Assembly: GCA_023052935.1 (NCBI GenBank)
Contig: CM041294.1
Span: 86,536,616-86,600,615, forward strand
Length of the DNA: 64,000 nt
Source of the DNA: Piezodorus guildinii
Lineage: Eukaryota > Arthropoda > Insecta > Hemiptera > Pentatomidae
Reading direction: 5' to 3'
Positions 1 through 10,564 of the stretch are shown piece by piece (position 1 is the first letter of the stretch; every line of letters starts with the position of its first letter). A model generated the notes under the pieces. It did not search any database and was not told the origin of the DNA. It saw nothing but the letters and a program-made list of their open reading frames with translations. A program made the position numbers and the translations under genes.

Positions 1-2198
1 ATCGCCGCTCTTACAACTTTCTTTGTAGAAAATTAAAGCGGGAGTTGGCGATATTCCGTTCCCAATCCTACAATTCCTACCTCTCCTCTCTCTCGACTCG
101 TGACAATTCCCTATGGAATGTCACGAAGAGAATTCTAAAATCCCACACCATTTCCCACCCTCTTCGGCGCTGTGATAGTTCCTGGGCTGCTTCTGACAAG
201 GATAAAGCCGAGGAATTCGCGCAGCACCTTTCCAAAGTTTTCACTCCTCATCCTGAGCTCAATCCAACTCATACTGCAACAGTTGAAGAGTTCCTTATGT
301 CACCAATACCACTATCCTTACCACCTAAAGCAGTTAATCCATCTGAGGTTAAATATCTTCTTAAAAAGCTTCCTCTCCGTAAATCCCCAGGATACGACCT
401 CCTTACTCCTCAGATCTTAAGACAACTTCCTCCCAAAGCCATTACATTTCTTGCATATCTCTATAACTGTATCCTACGCACTACCTATTTCCCTCTCATA
501 TGGAAACATTCAACTATCATCCTTTTCCTAAAACCAGGCAAACCTTCCCACAACACTTCATCTTACAGACCAATTAGCCTGCTCCCGATCCTCTCCAAAA
601 TCTTCGAAAAACTCCTATTAAAACGAATCCTAGCCAAATTTCACAATTTTCCTTCACATCAGTTTGGATTTCGTCCTCAACATTCCACGGTTCACCAAGG
701 ACTCCGAGTTGTAGACCACATTTCCTCCGCCCTTGAGTGCAAGGAGTATTGTTCGGGTGCCTTTCTGGACATAGCTCAAGCTTTTGACCGGGTGTGGCAC
801 CCGGGACTGCTCTTTAAGCTCAAAACCCATTTACCTCAATCCTTATACCTAATCCTCCGATCCTATTTATCAAACCGCTCCTTCCGAGTTCGCAGTGGTT
901 CCGAATTTTCCAAACATTATACTGTTGAGGCCGGTGTTCCTCAAGGCAGCGTCTTAGGACCCGTCCTCTACATCCTCTACACCGCCGATATTCCTACCGA
1001 TCCCGATACCTTTCTGGCAACATTTGCTGATGATACCGCCATTTTGTCATCCAATTCCGATCCTGAAGTAGCATCGCTAAATCTCCAAAAGCATCTTTCC
1101 CTTGTCGAAGACTGGTGCAATGCTTGGCGCATTAAGGTGAACGAAAGCAAATGCACTCACGTCACATTCACCCTTCGACGCAAATCCTGTCCAACGGTTA
1201 ATTTCAATTCCATGCCGCTTCCTTCCTCAGACACAGTCCGGTATCTCGGCTTTTTACTAGACAAAAGACTGACGTGGAACCCACATACAAGACTCAAAAG
1301 AAAAGAACTCAACCGCAGATTCGGCCAGTTATACAGACTACTAAACAGAAAATCTCATCTTACTGTTGACAACAAATTACTAATATACAAGACAGTACTG
1401 AAACCTATATGGACCTACGGACTGGAACTGTGGGGGACAGCTAAACTTTCTAACATCAAACGCATCCAATCCTTCCAATCCAAAGTCCTCCGAACAATAG
1501 TTAATGCTCCTTATTACGTTACCAACTGTACCCTACACCATGACCTTAATATTCCGTTTGTTTTAGACCTGGTACCATCCAAATTTTCCAAATTTCATCA
1601 GAACCTTACTCATCATCCTAACCCTCTAGCGCAATCCCTATCCAGCACCACCCATCCCTACAATCCTCCCCGAAGATTGAAACGGCAGTGGCCACGAGAC
1701 CTATTGTAAACATTTAAATTGGAGTTCTGACAATGGTCAGTTCCTCCACTCATGTACGGTATGTTTGTGGCTACAGCGCCCTGACTCAGCCTCCACTGGC
1801 TCAGACCAGTGATGCGGCTGAGATAGAGGCGCTGGGATCTCTTGGATTCCGCTTTTTCCTCCACAAGTGGAGGGAAAAGCGCTTGCTGGGGTCCCTTAGC
1901 AATTGTATATATTGTATATAGTTATGATTGTGGGTAAGATGTTTATTTATTTGCCAACTTTTTATTTATCTCAATAATAGGTTTTTGTTTCGATTTGTTT
2001 TGTTTTTTATTTATTATTATTAATTTATTGTATATATATGAATTTATTTATGTTATATTTTATGTAATTTGACCATTATTATTATTTCCTGTATATATAG
2101 TATGAATGTGGTCTCTTATCAATATTATTATTGTTCATTTTGTAACAAATTGTAATATATCTCAATAAAGAAATAAAAAAAAAAAAAAAAAAAAAAAA
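1..2198 (+). mobile_element. LINE-A copy 1: Jockey-clade non-LTR retrotransposon, 5' end outside the window
   Basis: The element holds the 3' part of a Jockey-type ORF2, a ~460-base 3' UTR, an AATAAA at 2164-2169 and a poly-A tail at about 2174-2198. It abuts REP-1 sequence (from about 2199) at a point that is internal to other REP-1 copies, so it probably inserted into a REP-1 copy. The reading frame has no stop and the tail is long and clean, which suggests a recent insertion. The target-site duplication cannot be checked because the 5' end lies outside the window. Related 3' UTR or C-terminal pieces lie at 12488-12904, 22320-22650, 45738-45830 and 46921-47690. Confidence 0.95.
3..1709 (+). 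CDS. Jockey-type ORF2 reverse transcriptase (5' partial)
   Basis: This encodes the reverse transcriptase that copies LINE RNA onto nicked chromosomal DNA by target-primed reverse transcription. The frame is open from the window edge to the stop at 1707-1709, about 568 codons, so the true start and the endonuclease domain lie upstream. Visible in order: the linker, a KSPGYD block, SYRPISLLPILSKIFEKLL, the catalytic AFDRVW block, GVPQGSVLGPVLY, the FADD catalytic box at 1023-1034, YLGFLLDKRLTW, and the C-terminal LKPIWTYGLELWG and APYYVTN blocks typical of the Jockey clade. The protein ends in PPRRLKRQWPRDLL, a tail recognisable in other copies here. No frameshift or stop is seen and both catalytic Asp sites are present, so this part could be functional. 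Activity is not proven. Confidence 0.95.
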   Translation, partial: RRSYNFLCRKLKRELAIFRSQSYNSYLSSLSTRDNSLWNVTKRILKSHTISHPLRRCDSSWAASDKDKAEEFAQHLSKVFTPHPELNPTHTATVEEFLMSPIPLSLPPKAVNPSEVKYLLKKLPLRKSPGYDLLTPQILRQLPPKAITFLAYLYNCILRTTYFPLIWKHSTIILFLKPGKPSHNTSSYRPISLLPILSKIFEKLLLKRILAKFHNFPSHQFGFRPQHSTVHQGLRVVDHISSALECKEYCSGAFLDIAQAFDRVWHPGLLFKLKTHLPQSLYLILRSYLSNRSFRVRSGSEFSKHYTVEAGVPQGSVLGPVLYILYTADIPTDPDTFLATFADDTAILSSNSDPEVASLNLQKHLSLVEDWCNAWRIKVNESKCTHVTFTLRRKSCPTVNFNSMPLPSSDTVRYLGFLLDKRLTWNPHTRLKRKELNRRFGQLYRLLNRKSHLTVDNKLLIYKTVLKPIWTYGLELWGTAKLSNIKRIQSFQSKVLRTIVNAPYYVTNCTLHHDLNIPFVLDLVPSKFSKFHQNLTHHPNPLAQSLSSTTHPYNPPRRLKRQWPRDLL

Positions 2199-2694
2199 GT
2201 TGGATATCGAATTCGTTCAACTTATATATTTACTTGTTTTTAGCAATGCATCTAATTATCATGGCCAATTTCATAAAATCTACAAAATTATAGGTACTTT
2301 AGAGGAACAAATTTTGAAAGAAATATCGAGATTTAAGCCCTTTCAGACTGTTTCAATCAGAATCAGCATTATCATTCAGAAGCTAAATGATATTAAAGTC
2401 CGTCAAATTTTACACAAATACATAAAGTGGCTCTTCTGTTTTGCCGATTTTGATGAATAGGTTGCTGTAACGTTTCGGGCGTAGAGATGCCGTAAATATA
2501 AGATTTCAGTTTCATAGGACGTTCCGTTTTTGCGCTGGACTTACCTCACACACACGGACAGACACACAGAACTTTTTGCAGGACTTCGTCATTTGGACTC
2601 AGGGACCCTAAAAAGTGTACTTCCGTTGAAAACTAGATTTCGAAAATTTTCACGATCGCAATACTTTCCGTTACTATATATAGTAAGTGAAAGT
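2199..2694 (+). repeat. REP-1 copy a (3' half)
   Basis: The copy starts directly after the LINE-A poly-A with GTTGGATATCGAATTCGTTC, a block internal to other REP-1 copies (compare 6035 and 26475), and runs to the terminal GTAAGTGAAAGT at 2683-2694. REP-1 landmarks present include the AAGCCCTTTCAGACTGTTTC block, the ACACAC stretch and the ACGATCGCAATACTTTCC block before the end. There is no coding capacity. The 5' part would lie upstream of the LINE, outside the window. Confidence 0.8.
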
Positions 2695-4225
2695 AAAAAT
2701 AAATATAAAAAAAAACATATGTTAGTTGTTGGTAAGTATTTTTAACTATTACCAGACATTTTTTAAAATTTTATATGGAATTTTAAACATTTTGCTATCA
2801 GAAACAATAAACTATGTGAGATTACATGATGTGGAACAATTTTCATGGAAAAGAGCTGTGACACAAATCAATAGTGGTCATAATTTTTAAAATTAATATA
2901 TTTTAAGTAAAAAACTGTTTTTATTTCATAAATGGAATATGATTGTTGAATGGATGCAGAAATAATTAACATGGGTGGTATTATCTTGTCTGGTATTGTG
3001 GTAAAGGCAGAATTGTCTGAAAAAGAGTGCATTGGAGATATATATAAATGGGCATGACTGGCATCCATAACACTATTACCATCTTAGATTATAAGATTAT
3101 CGTGATTTTCTCATCATTCAATTAAATAAATAGAAACCAACTTTGTAAATAAACAATAATAGTTCTTATCTTAATTAATTCTTATTGAGATTGGCTTTAT
3201 ATGAACCAACAGCTTGTTGTTAGCGACTTTCACTTGACCCCACAAGAATAATAGTATCCGATTTTCCACAAAAATTTACAATGCATTGAAAGTTTAGATA
3301 GTGTGCTCGTGTCCAAGTGTTATGCTGTCATAGGTTGCCTAGAATCACACATTCTTCACTTTAAGGAATTCATCTTCATCCACAGTCATATGGAAATGAG
3401 CTTTAAATTAATGAATCCATCTCTTCAGGCCGAAGGAAACACCTCTCCAAGGAACATCAGGTATGAAGGAAGGATTTTCGTTATGTTGAGTCCCTAGTTT
3501 CTCTCGTTCTTCGTAGGAAATTCATTGTAGGGTTAGCTTAGGGTATTGGAATAGGTGCTCAACCTCTTGGTTATTAGCACCGAATAAATTTGAAATTCAT
3601 TGTAAAGACTCCTATCTAGATCCCTTGATGTCATTCCTTTTATCTAAGGGTTTATGGAGAATTAAGACATTCAGATAATTTCCTTGCTACTAAGGTATAT
3701 TTTGCGAACAAGATAATTTCCAGGTCGTAGAAGGAGGAATAAAATTTAACAACACATTTATTGTAAACACACTTTAAATGCATCAATTGAGGTTAAAAAT
3801 CTGCTGCATTAATGAATTTAACATTGCTAAAGCAGTCACAGAGGAAAAATATCCCCAATATCTTACTTAAGATGACTTTTAATGTACATGTGCAGGTATA
3901 ATCTTTTCAGAACTCAGCCAAATAATACTTTTGTCTCCACTTCCGAAGAAAATTATAATTTTTATATGCCTTAAAAATATTATTTTTCTTTTGTATTCCG
4001 TATGTTTCCATATGACTTGATATATTTCATCTAAAAGAATTAATTAAGATAAGAATGATTGTTAAATTTAAATTAATATTTATCATATCTTTTTTAAACA
4101 TGGGTCAAATTACTATGTTTGGTAGTTCTAATTTTTTTTTAGTGTAATGTTTTAATTTTTAAGTCCTATAGAACATTCCAGACTGATAATCAAAGATCAA
4201 GTATATTAATTGATTAACCTTAACA
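2695..4225. other. AT-rich DNA without recognised features
   Basis: Strongly AT-rich, with short open frames only (2868-3068 minus, 3303-3497 plus) that lack protein-like composition. I recognise no transposon end, RNA gene or conserved motif. It may hold old, unrecognisable repeat sequence. Confidence 0.4.
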
Positions 4226-5125
4226 ATAGTTACATGAGGATATGAAAGACTATTTTTCATTTAATTCTTAAGTACTAGAGGAAAATTTATAAACCAGATC
4301 AATAAACATTTAAAATATCGAGATACTATGAGAGAATTATAGTAATATGCTTGATACGAATCTACATTTTATATATTTTAATAGGGTTGGGCTTTGACCT
4401 AGAGCTGTGTAACATCGTGTCCGTGATCAGTGTTAAGAAGATTGGTTTACCAAAAGCTACATAAGTGAAAGTGCGCGAAGTGAGAGTTATATATTCAAGT
4501 ATTTATGTGAAGTTTGGTGACATTGGACGACGGATAGTCGTGTTGTAACTGAAAATTTATTAATATTTTTCGGTATTTCTTGTGCGGGCTCGAACTGGTA
4601 GAGCACAATAACTCGTAAATAAATTTAATTTATTTTTCATCCATTAACAACAATCTTATCTAAAATGACATATGATGAAAAATTAGATACCATCTTAAAA
4701 AAAACAAGAAAAGGTAGATCATTTGGATACGAAGCTAGAATGTTTAAGCTCTAAATACGAAAAAAGAATTTAATACCTTAAGAAATGAAACAAAACAACT
4801 TAAGGAAATCATTCACGGAAAATGATAATAATTTCAGGAAGAACATAGTTTTAATCTATTTGCCAGAAAACTCAGATGAAAAAGTTTAGAACTTAGAAGA
4901 AAATATTGGTTTATTATTTAAAGATGTTTTTAAATCGCAGTACGATTTAACGGAACTTGATTTTGTAAAAAGAATGGGACCTAAAAAGGGTGTTAAACGT
5001 CCTGTGCTCATCAATAGTTACATGAAGATATGGAACAGATCAATAAACATTTCAAATATCGAGATACTATGAGAAAATTATAGTAATATGCTTGATACAA
5101 ATCTAAATTTTATATATTTTAGATA
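4226..5125 (+). repeat. Direct-repeat-flanked segment around a LINE ORF1 remnant
   Basis: A block beginning AATAGTTACATGAGGATATG at about 4226-4385 recurs at about 5017-5125, with AATATCGAGATACTATGAGA and a TAGTAATATGCTTGATAC block in both. Between the two lies an ORF1-like remnant. The first copy contains about 50 bases (around 4246-4295) that the second lacks. This may be a tandem duplication with a LINE fragment in one unit, or a target duplication from a rearrangement. The repeats do not look like LTRs: I see no TG..CA ends, primer-binding site or polypurine tract. Confidence 0.55.
4665..5030 (+). pseudogene. LINE ORF1-like protein remnant
   Basis: Starting at the ATG at 4665, the reading can be followed through stops and at least one frame change. 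It has a charged N-terminal part (MTYDEKLDTILKKTRKGR), then NIVLIYLPENSDEKV, then LLFKDVFKSQYDLTELDFVK, RMGPKKGVKRPVLI. The order resembles the RNA-recognition-like domain of non-LTR ORF1 proteins, where a short strand (NIVIYNLPE type) is followed by a K-R-x-G..RPVLI block. ORF1 proteins bind LINE RNA and chaperone it. Several stops show it is dead. The upstream 4390-4664 stretch could be LINE 5' UTR. No ORF2 follows. Confidence 0.6.
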
Positions 5126-5709
5126 AAGTAAGGACCACCCGTTGGGGTTTTGATCGGAACGATGGTTTACATTGTTATACATAACGGTGGATCTTCCCCA
5201 TTATAAGATTGACCCATTTCTCGACACCTGCTAGTGTCGCTTTTACACGAAAACAAGAAAAAAACCCGACAGACTGACAGCTCTGAGTAGCTTCTGCTCT
5301 AAGGAACGACAAGGCTTCATAATTTGTCAAAATGTGTGCTAAAGCGTCCTTAATTAATTTCTGATCCCAAAGAGTGACGGACAGGTGCGGACGACCGATT
5401 TGATGTTCTGGCCACCGTAATGTATTCATGCCCCCGGGTACAGATCCTTATCGGACGCTAATAGTAACTTCTTCTCATAAATAAATATGAGCTTAGAATT
5501 TCGCAAGAGATCACTTTCCTCGGCCGATGCACACCTTTCTCGCCAACAGCTGCTCACCAAGCTAAGGAAGGCGGATGATTTACGGCCTATATTTTATTTT
5601 ATTAATTTCACTTAAATTTATATCATACATATTATATGATATTTCAAGAGAAACAGACCAATTTAGTTAATTAGTAATTGATAATTATTTTTAATAATAT
5701 ACACAATAA
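5126..5709. other. GC-richer block followed by AT-rich DNA
   Basis: About 5140-5600 is clearly richer in G+C than its surroundings and carries no repeat I recognise. A short minus-strand open frame (5175-5429, 84 codons) has no recognisable domain and may be chance. The block could be unique host sequence. From about 5600 the DNA is AT-rich. Confidence 0.35.
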
Positions 5710-6670
5710 TTTTACTTACCTTCGTTGTTCAAATCTATTAAAGAATTTTCAAACACAGAGATGAAAATAAGTGAAACTAATAAAGAAATAATTTAATTGA
5801 ATTTCTGTAGAAACATGTGGTTCATTAAAAAACCCATTATATTATTTTTTAAAACAATTAGTCAGTTTTATCGGCTTTTCCTCCCTCTTTATTATCTTTT
5901 ACTAGCTTGTGCATAAGTGATATTTTTTCTAAAACCTTTAGCTTTCCAGCAGTATGTTATACATGTATATTACTGCTCTTATGTCTAAAAACAAAAAATG
6001 CTTAAAAAAAGGTTTTTGTAGTTTTCTCCTTTAGTTGGATATCGAATTCGTTCAAATTATATATCTAACTGTTTTTTTTTATCAATTTATCAATGATAAC
6101 AAGATGATATGGTTATTTTCATAGAATCTAAAAAATAAAAAATTTAAAATATCGGTCTAAAAGCCCTGTCAGACGATTTCAATCAGGACGAAACCTACAT
6201 GATATTAAAGCCTATTAAATTGTATATCAATATGGCGAGTATAATTAAAATCAATACAGCCGTTTATGAGAAAATCGTAAAAAGGTTCCAAATGCATAAT
6301 ATAAAGTAGATCTTTCAGTCCGTTGATTTTGATGAAAAAGATTCTGTAACATCTCGGACGTATGGTTTTCTTAAATATGAAATTTCAGTTTCTTAGGACT
6401 TTTCATTTTCGCCCGGTTCTTATGGTTAGCCCATTTTGATGAAAAAGTTGCTGTAACATCTCGGGCGTATAGTTATCTTAAATATTGAATTTCCGTCTCG
6501 TTCCGCTTTTAGTTTTTGCGCTAGACTTACCACACAGACCTTTTTGCGGAACTTGGTTAGTTTGGACACTAAAGCGTGTATTTACGTTGAAAACGGGAAT
6601 TCGAAAATTTTCACGATCACAATAGTTTCCCTCACAATATATTTAATATTTTAATATTATAAATGAAAGT
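5710..6670 (+). repeat. REP-1 copy b (near full length)
   Basis: It runs from a 5' end with TTTACTTACCTTCGTTG to a 3' end with AAATGAAAGT. In order it holds the AATTAAATTGAATTTC-like block, a TTAGCTTTCCAGCAGTATG block, TTCTCCTTTAGTTGGATATC at about 6027, the AAGCCCTGTCAGACGATTTC block at 6160, and TTCACGATCACAATAGTTTC near the end. A segment around 6327-6370 (TTTTGATGAAAAAG..CTGTAACATCTCGG) is repeated at 6432-6475, so this copy has an internal duplication. No ORF of note. Confidence 0.8.
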
Positions 6671-7874
6671 AAAGTATCTTTTTCAATCTGGTGAATATTT
6701 GTTTAACTATCAATTCTTTCACGTTTCAAATTCATCAAAAATCTCTGTTTATGAAATTTATACGCCGATTTATATTGTAAAATGTTGACATAGCAACTCA
6801 AGCTTCTCTTGTAGCTATCATATCACCCATTTGGGCATTACATAAACTTTCTAATGTAGTTAATATAAAATTTTCAGGATGACAATACTATCTCTGAAGA
6901 TTAAACGAACTTAAAAAATAAATAAAATCATCGAAATTAATTTTAAAAACATGTATATAGACTGGTGTTTTGAGATACTGTTGCTAGTTTTATATAACTG
7001 TTTCTAGTGCTGTTTCTCTCTCAAACAATGTTTGTTTTATTTTCTGAAAAATGTAAACGAAAGCAAAAAAAAAAGAAGGCTATAAGGTGACAAGAGGAAG
7101 TTATATTCATTTGCTAAATATATTCAAGAGAGATAATGAATTGTCCACATGTCTTCTGCTTCTTCTTCCTAATTAGTCGAGCCTATCTGAATTGGTAATG
7201 TTATAAAAGTGGGTCACGTCTTTTAGCGAAAACCTTCCACAAGTCCATTGTGTAATAATAATATCACCGAATGATGTATTGAAAGCATGAAAAAAATATA
7301 AATAAAAAATGATAATAGAAGTTATACTTGAAAGAGGAAGGTATCAGTTTTTAAATATTACTCATAGCCTAATTCCAGGACATCGAAATACATTAATCGC
7401 CTACAAAGTGGAAAATTTCGGTAATAATACAACACATTTACGATCAAATAAGAAAATGAACTTCTGTTATGATCTATAGTCCTGAGAGTGAGGTTATTTT
7501 TTTATTTATTTTTTTTAATTTAAGAGATCAACAGAAAGAAGAGTCTCATCTGAAGCATTAATGTTTATTCATATAACTTCACTTTATGCTACTGTGTTTA
7601 ATTGGACGATGCTACAAAAGAGAGTTCTAAATTATTCTTAACCAGGTAAATTATGACAGGGATCTTTAGCGAGTACGTGACATCGCAATGTCATGGTAGC
7701 ACAGATTAAATAATTTAACAATAGATATTATTATCTACAACAATCACTCAATTTCATCACCTTTCCATCGTTCTTACTTCTTAATACAACTTTGTATATG
7801 AAGTAATATTTATAAATATTTGGTCCTAAGAGAGATGAAGCCACTGGGGAGTTTAGAAGGTTGCACAATTCGGA
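6671..7874. other. AT-rich DNA without recognised features
   Basis: No ORF, transposon terminus or RNA gene is recognised. Short homopolymers only. The sequence around 7140-7280 and 7550-7700 is a little less AT-rich. Confidence 0.35.
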
Positions 7875-8140
7875 ATCGTGGACCTTGTACCCTGTGAATT
7901 GATAGCATCGCGGAGACTCAACTGGGCGAGTAAATTTGCTGGGCTCGGTGATGAACGGATTCCGAGAAAGTTTGTATTCGTTGAACCGACTGGTAGGCGT
8001 CCAAAAGGTAGGCCGAGGCGCCGATGGGAGGATTGCGTTAAGGCTGATCTCGGGGGCTTGTGCATGAACGGTGATCATTGGACGAGTCTGTGTAGGCGGA
8101 GTTTGGTGGTATTGGCATCGAATCTTCGGGTTCGGTAAGC
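7875..8140 (+). pseudogene. LINE ORF2 C-terminal fragment
   Basis: The open frame 7878-8138 encodes a C-terminal tail of the type found at the end of many arthropod endonuclease/reverse transcriptases: RRLNWASKFAGLGDERIPRK, then GRRPKGRPRRRWEDCVKADL. The R-L-x-W-x-x-[HK]-x-A-x-[ML]-x-[DE] pattern followed by G-R-P-x-x-R-W-x-D is the family signature. No RT domain precedes it, so this is a dead fragment. It ends next to a REP-1 fragment. A minus-strand frame over the same bases is a shadow. Confidence 0.7.
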
Positions 8141-8174
8141 CCATTATTATAGTTTGTATTATTATTATTTTTTC

Positions 8175-8270
8175 AAACTTTTTTAAAGCTTTCCAACGGT
8201 ATATTGTACATTTATACTACTATTCGCATGTTCCGAAAAAAAATATTTTTTCTATTTTCTCCTTTAGTTT
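8175..8270 (+). repeat. REP-1 fragment c
   Basis: It contains AAGCTTTCCAACGGTATATT followed by a diverged CTATTCGCATGTTC stretch and TTCTCCTTTAG, in REP-1 order. Both sides are truncated. Confidence 0.65.
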
Positions 8271-9160
8271 CTTATCTCATTATTATATCAACTTGCTTAT
8301 ATTGTTCATTGTCGGGGAATTATTTTGTTGTGTGGTGCCACTACTGTACGAGCATATTTCATGTATAGAAAAAGTATACATAATTTAAAAAACTGATTTT
8401 AGATTAGTCACTGTTCGTTATAGACCCTTGAGATATGAGCATGGGAATGGAACATTACCCCTACAAGCTAGTAAAGCACGACGGGTGTACCAGTTTGCTA
8501 ACTAGCTAAAGAGGGAACAAAAGGTGGGAGAGGTAAAAAGTGGAGAAAGGACACGGGCGATTGCCTCCTCTTCTTCTTATCTCGTTTCTAAACCAACAGT
8601 AATTAGATTTTAACAGGAGGAACCGATCGCTTTAGTCAGCTCGGAAAAAAAGGAACCACCCAGGTAGCGACTACTACTATATCGGTCGGGGTCGCTCTCA
8701 TAACGAGCGATTTGGTTGCTCTAACAGAAAAAAAATGTAGTGCGCGCTTCACACACACACACACAAAACAGAAGAAAGCTTTAGATTTTTATTTTATTCA
8801 AACGTACACGCCGGCACCGATTTTCAAAGTCTGCTCTGCGGGGTGGCGCTCTGAAGTCATGCCACGTTTCATCGATTATTGCGTTTTCAGATCTGTATAC
8901 GTGTTGTAAGTTTGCTAACAGTCTAGTGAGTGCTTATTATGAAATTTGTGTAAATCATTAAGATTTTTCATCTTAACCTCAGATTTCTTCCAGTAAGTAT
9001 AACTCGAAAGGCAGTTAAAATGTTTTTTGTTTTTTTAATTTATACCCTTGTAAATAATAGATAACATGAATATGGAAATAAATACTGGTGATACACGCCT
9101 TTCGATAAGACAGAATAGTGTGAGCCACAGGTGCCCCACGCAGGCGTGAACGTGTTGAAC
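8271..9160. other. Mixed unique-looking sequence, GC-richer around 8440-8900
   Basis: The block around 8440-8900 has balanced base composition and no repeat match elsewhere in the window. Short plus-strand frames (8712-8909) look random. It contains a short CACACA run at about 8751-8763. It could be unique host DNA. Confidence 0.3.
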
Positions 9161-9490
9161 AGCATATAGCTCAGCGGTAGGACAGTGCAATACTTATCTT
9201 AGTATGGTGTGTTTTAAATGACCGAATGATGATTTATTCCTGAATTTGTATTTATGTTTATTAATCCATGTTTTTTTTTTATTTTGCGAATTTCCAATTT
9301 ATAAGCTTCGTGGATCCAGTAGATTGTGATATATCAGAAATTCTGTTTTCTTTTAATTCTTTTACAAATTCAATTTTTTTCATTAGCAATCTTTGTTCTA
9401 ATCCTATTCAATTATTCTCTTCTGTCCATCAGAGTAGTGTCATGAAGCTTAGAGCTCTTAATATTCGCTGTTGGCGTTGTAGGTTTTGAG
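9160..9490 (+). repeat. tRNA-like SINE candidate, copy 1
   Basis: It begins with an A-box-like TATAGCTCAGCGGTAGGACA near 9166 and continues through a body containing TCCAGTAGATTGTGATATAT and a 3' block around GCTGTTGGCGTTGTAGGTTT. The whole unit recurs at 9687-10048 in the same orientation with many substitutions. A B-box is not clean (GTTTTAAATGACC). Called a SINE from its tRNA-like head and repetition, at modest confidence. Confidence 0.5.
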
Positions 9491-9686
9491 ATAGTCTTTT
9501 AGATTTATTAATAATAGCTTCAAGTTCATCATAATAATGTTGGATAGTCATCTCCTTTTTCATATTGTTTCTTCTTTATAGAAAATCTTCTTAAAAATAT
9601 CCTCATTTGGCATATTACTAACCTATAATCTCAATCAAAAAATATTGCTCAACTTTAATACTTTAATCGAAAAGTTTTTTTCTGGT

Positions 9687-10048
9687 CAGAACTGAGGATA
9701 GGGCACTGCAATACTGATCTTAGGGTCTTGTGTTTGAAACGGCCGAATGATTATTTGTTTCTCATATTTTGGAGGAGTTTATTGATCTATTTTCTTTTTA
9801 ATTTTGCAAATTTTTCATTTATAAGTTTCTTGAATCCAGTAGATTGTGAAATATCACGAAATCTGTTTCCTTCGAATTCTTTTAGCTCACACCTGATTCC
9901 TCTTTCTACCAACCAACTATATTATGCTTCAATTTTTTATTGGATCTTGTTTATCCTATTTATTATTCTTTTTTTCTTTTTCCCTCACTTTACGGTAGTG
10001 TCAGAAAGTTTGGAACTTTTAATATTTGCTGTTGGCATTGGGTAAGGC
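9687..10048 (+). repeat. tRNA-like SINE candidate, copy 2
   Basis: Second copy of the unit at 9160-9490. Shared landmarks are GCACTGCAATACTGATCTTA, a CCGAATGATTATTTG block, TCCAGTAGATTGTGAAATAT and GCTGTTGGCATTGGGTAAGG. The head here reads ACTGAGGATAGGGCACTG. The spacing between copies is about 525 bases, so this could be a dispersed duplication rather than two insertions. Confidence 0.5.
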
Positions 10049-10191
10049 TTTTGAGTTATAAATCTCATAGGTTATTTTTTTAATTTTTGTCAGGTACTTC
10101 CCCTTATTATGAAGAAAAAGAAATTATGACATCCTAAGATCACATTATCGCCATATGTGCATCGTTAAAAAATTAATATTAAAGTATATAT

Positions 10192-10447
10192 AATATCTGT
10201 GGCGGTCGTGAAAAACTGGATAACTCGAGTTATATCAAAAATGAGTTAACTCCACGTATCGCTCCCTCAGACCGTCTCCCACGTCTTATTAAATTGGTTA
10301 AAGAAATTTCTTGGTGGAAGAAATTTCAGGTGGAAAGAAAGCTGTATGTTATAACTCTATTTTGGGTATTACGTAAAGTTTAAGTCGCTCACCAGTTAAA
10401 ATGAAAGATTTCGACTTAACCACTTACTTACCACCGCCACAGATATT
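10192..10447. mobile_element. MITE with 15-bp perfect terminal inverted repeats
   Basis: The left end AATATCTGTGGCGGT (10192-10206) is the exact reverse complement of the right end ACCGCCACAGATATT (10433-10447). The 256-bp interior has no ORF and contains AAGAAATTTC repeats near 10300-10330. Length and structure fit a non-autonomous DNA transposon. The superfamily cannot be set: the target duplication is ambiguous in the TA-rich flank. Confidence 0.7.
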
Positions 10448-10564
10448 AAAGGTTGACCGTGAAGGATGAGATAGCGATTAAAAAAATTAATAAATAAAGA
10501 AAAATAAATCCTCAGAAAATAATGAAAACTACTTATTAAACAACGTTTCGACCGATTTTGCAAC

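Noticed and set aside
4226..5125. LTR retrotransposon
   Set aside because: The direct repeats lack TG..CA ends, a primer-binding site, a polypurine tract and gag-pol, and the interior resembles LINE ORF1.
7731..8144. 137-codon minus frame
   Set aside because: Antisense to the LINE ORF2 tail at 7875-8140, with no independent protein features.
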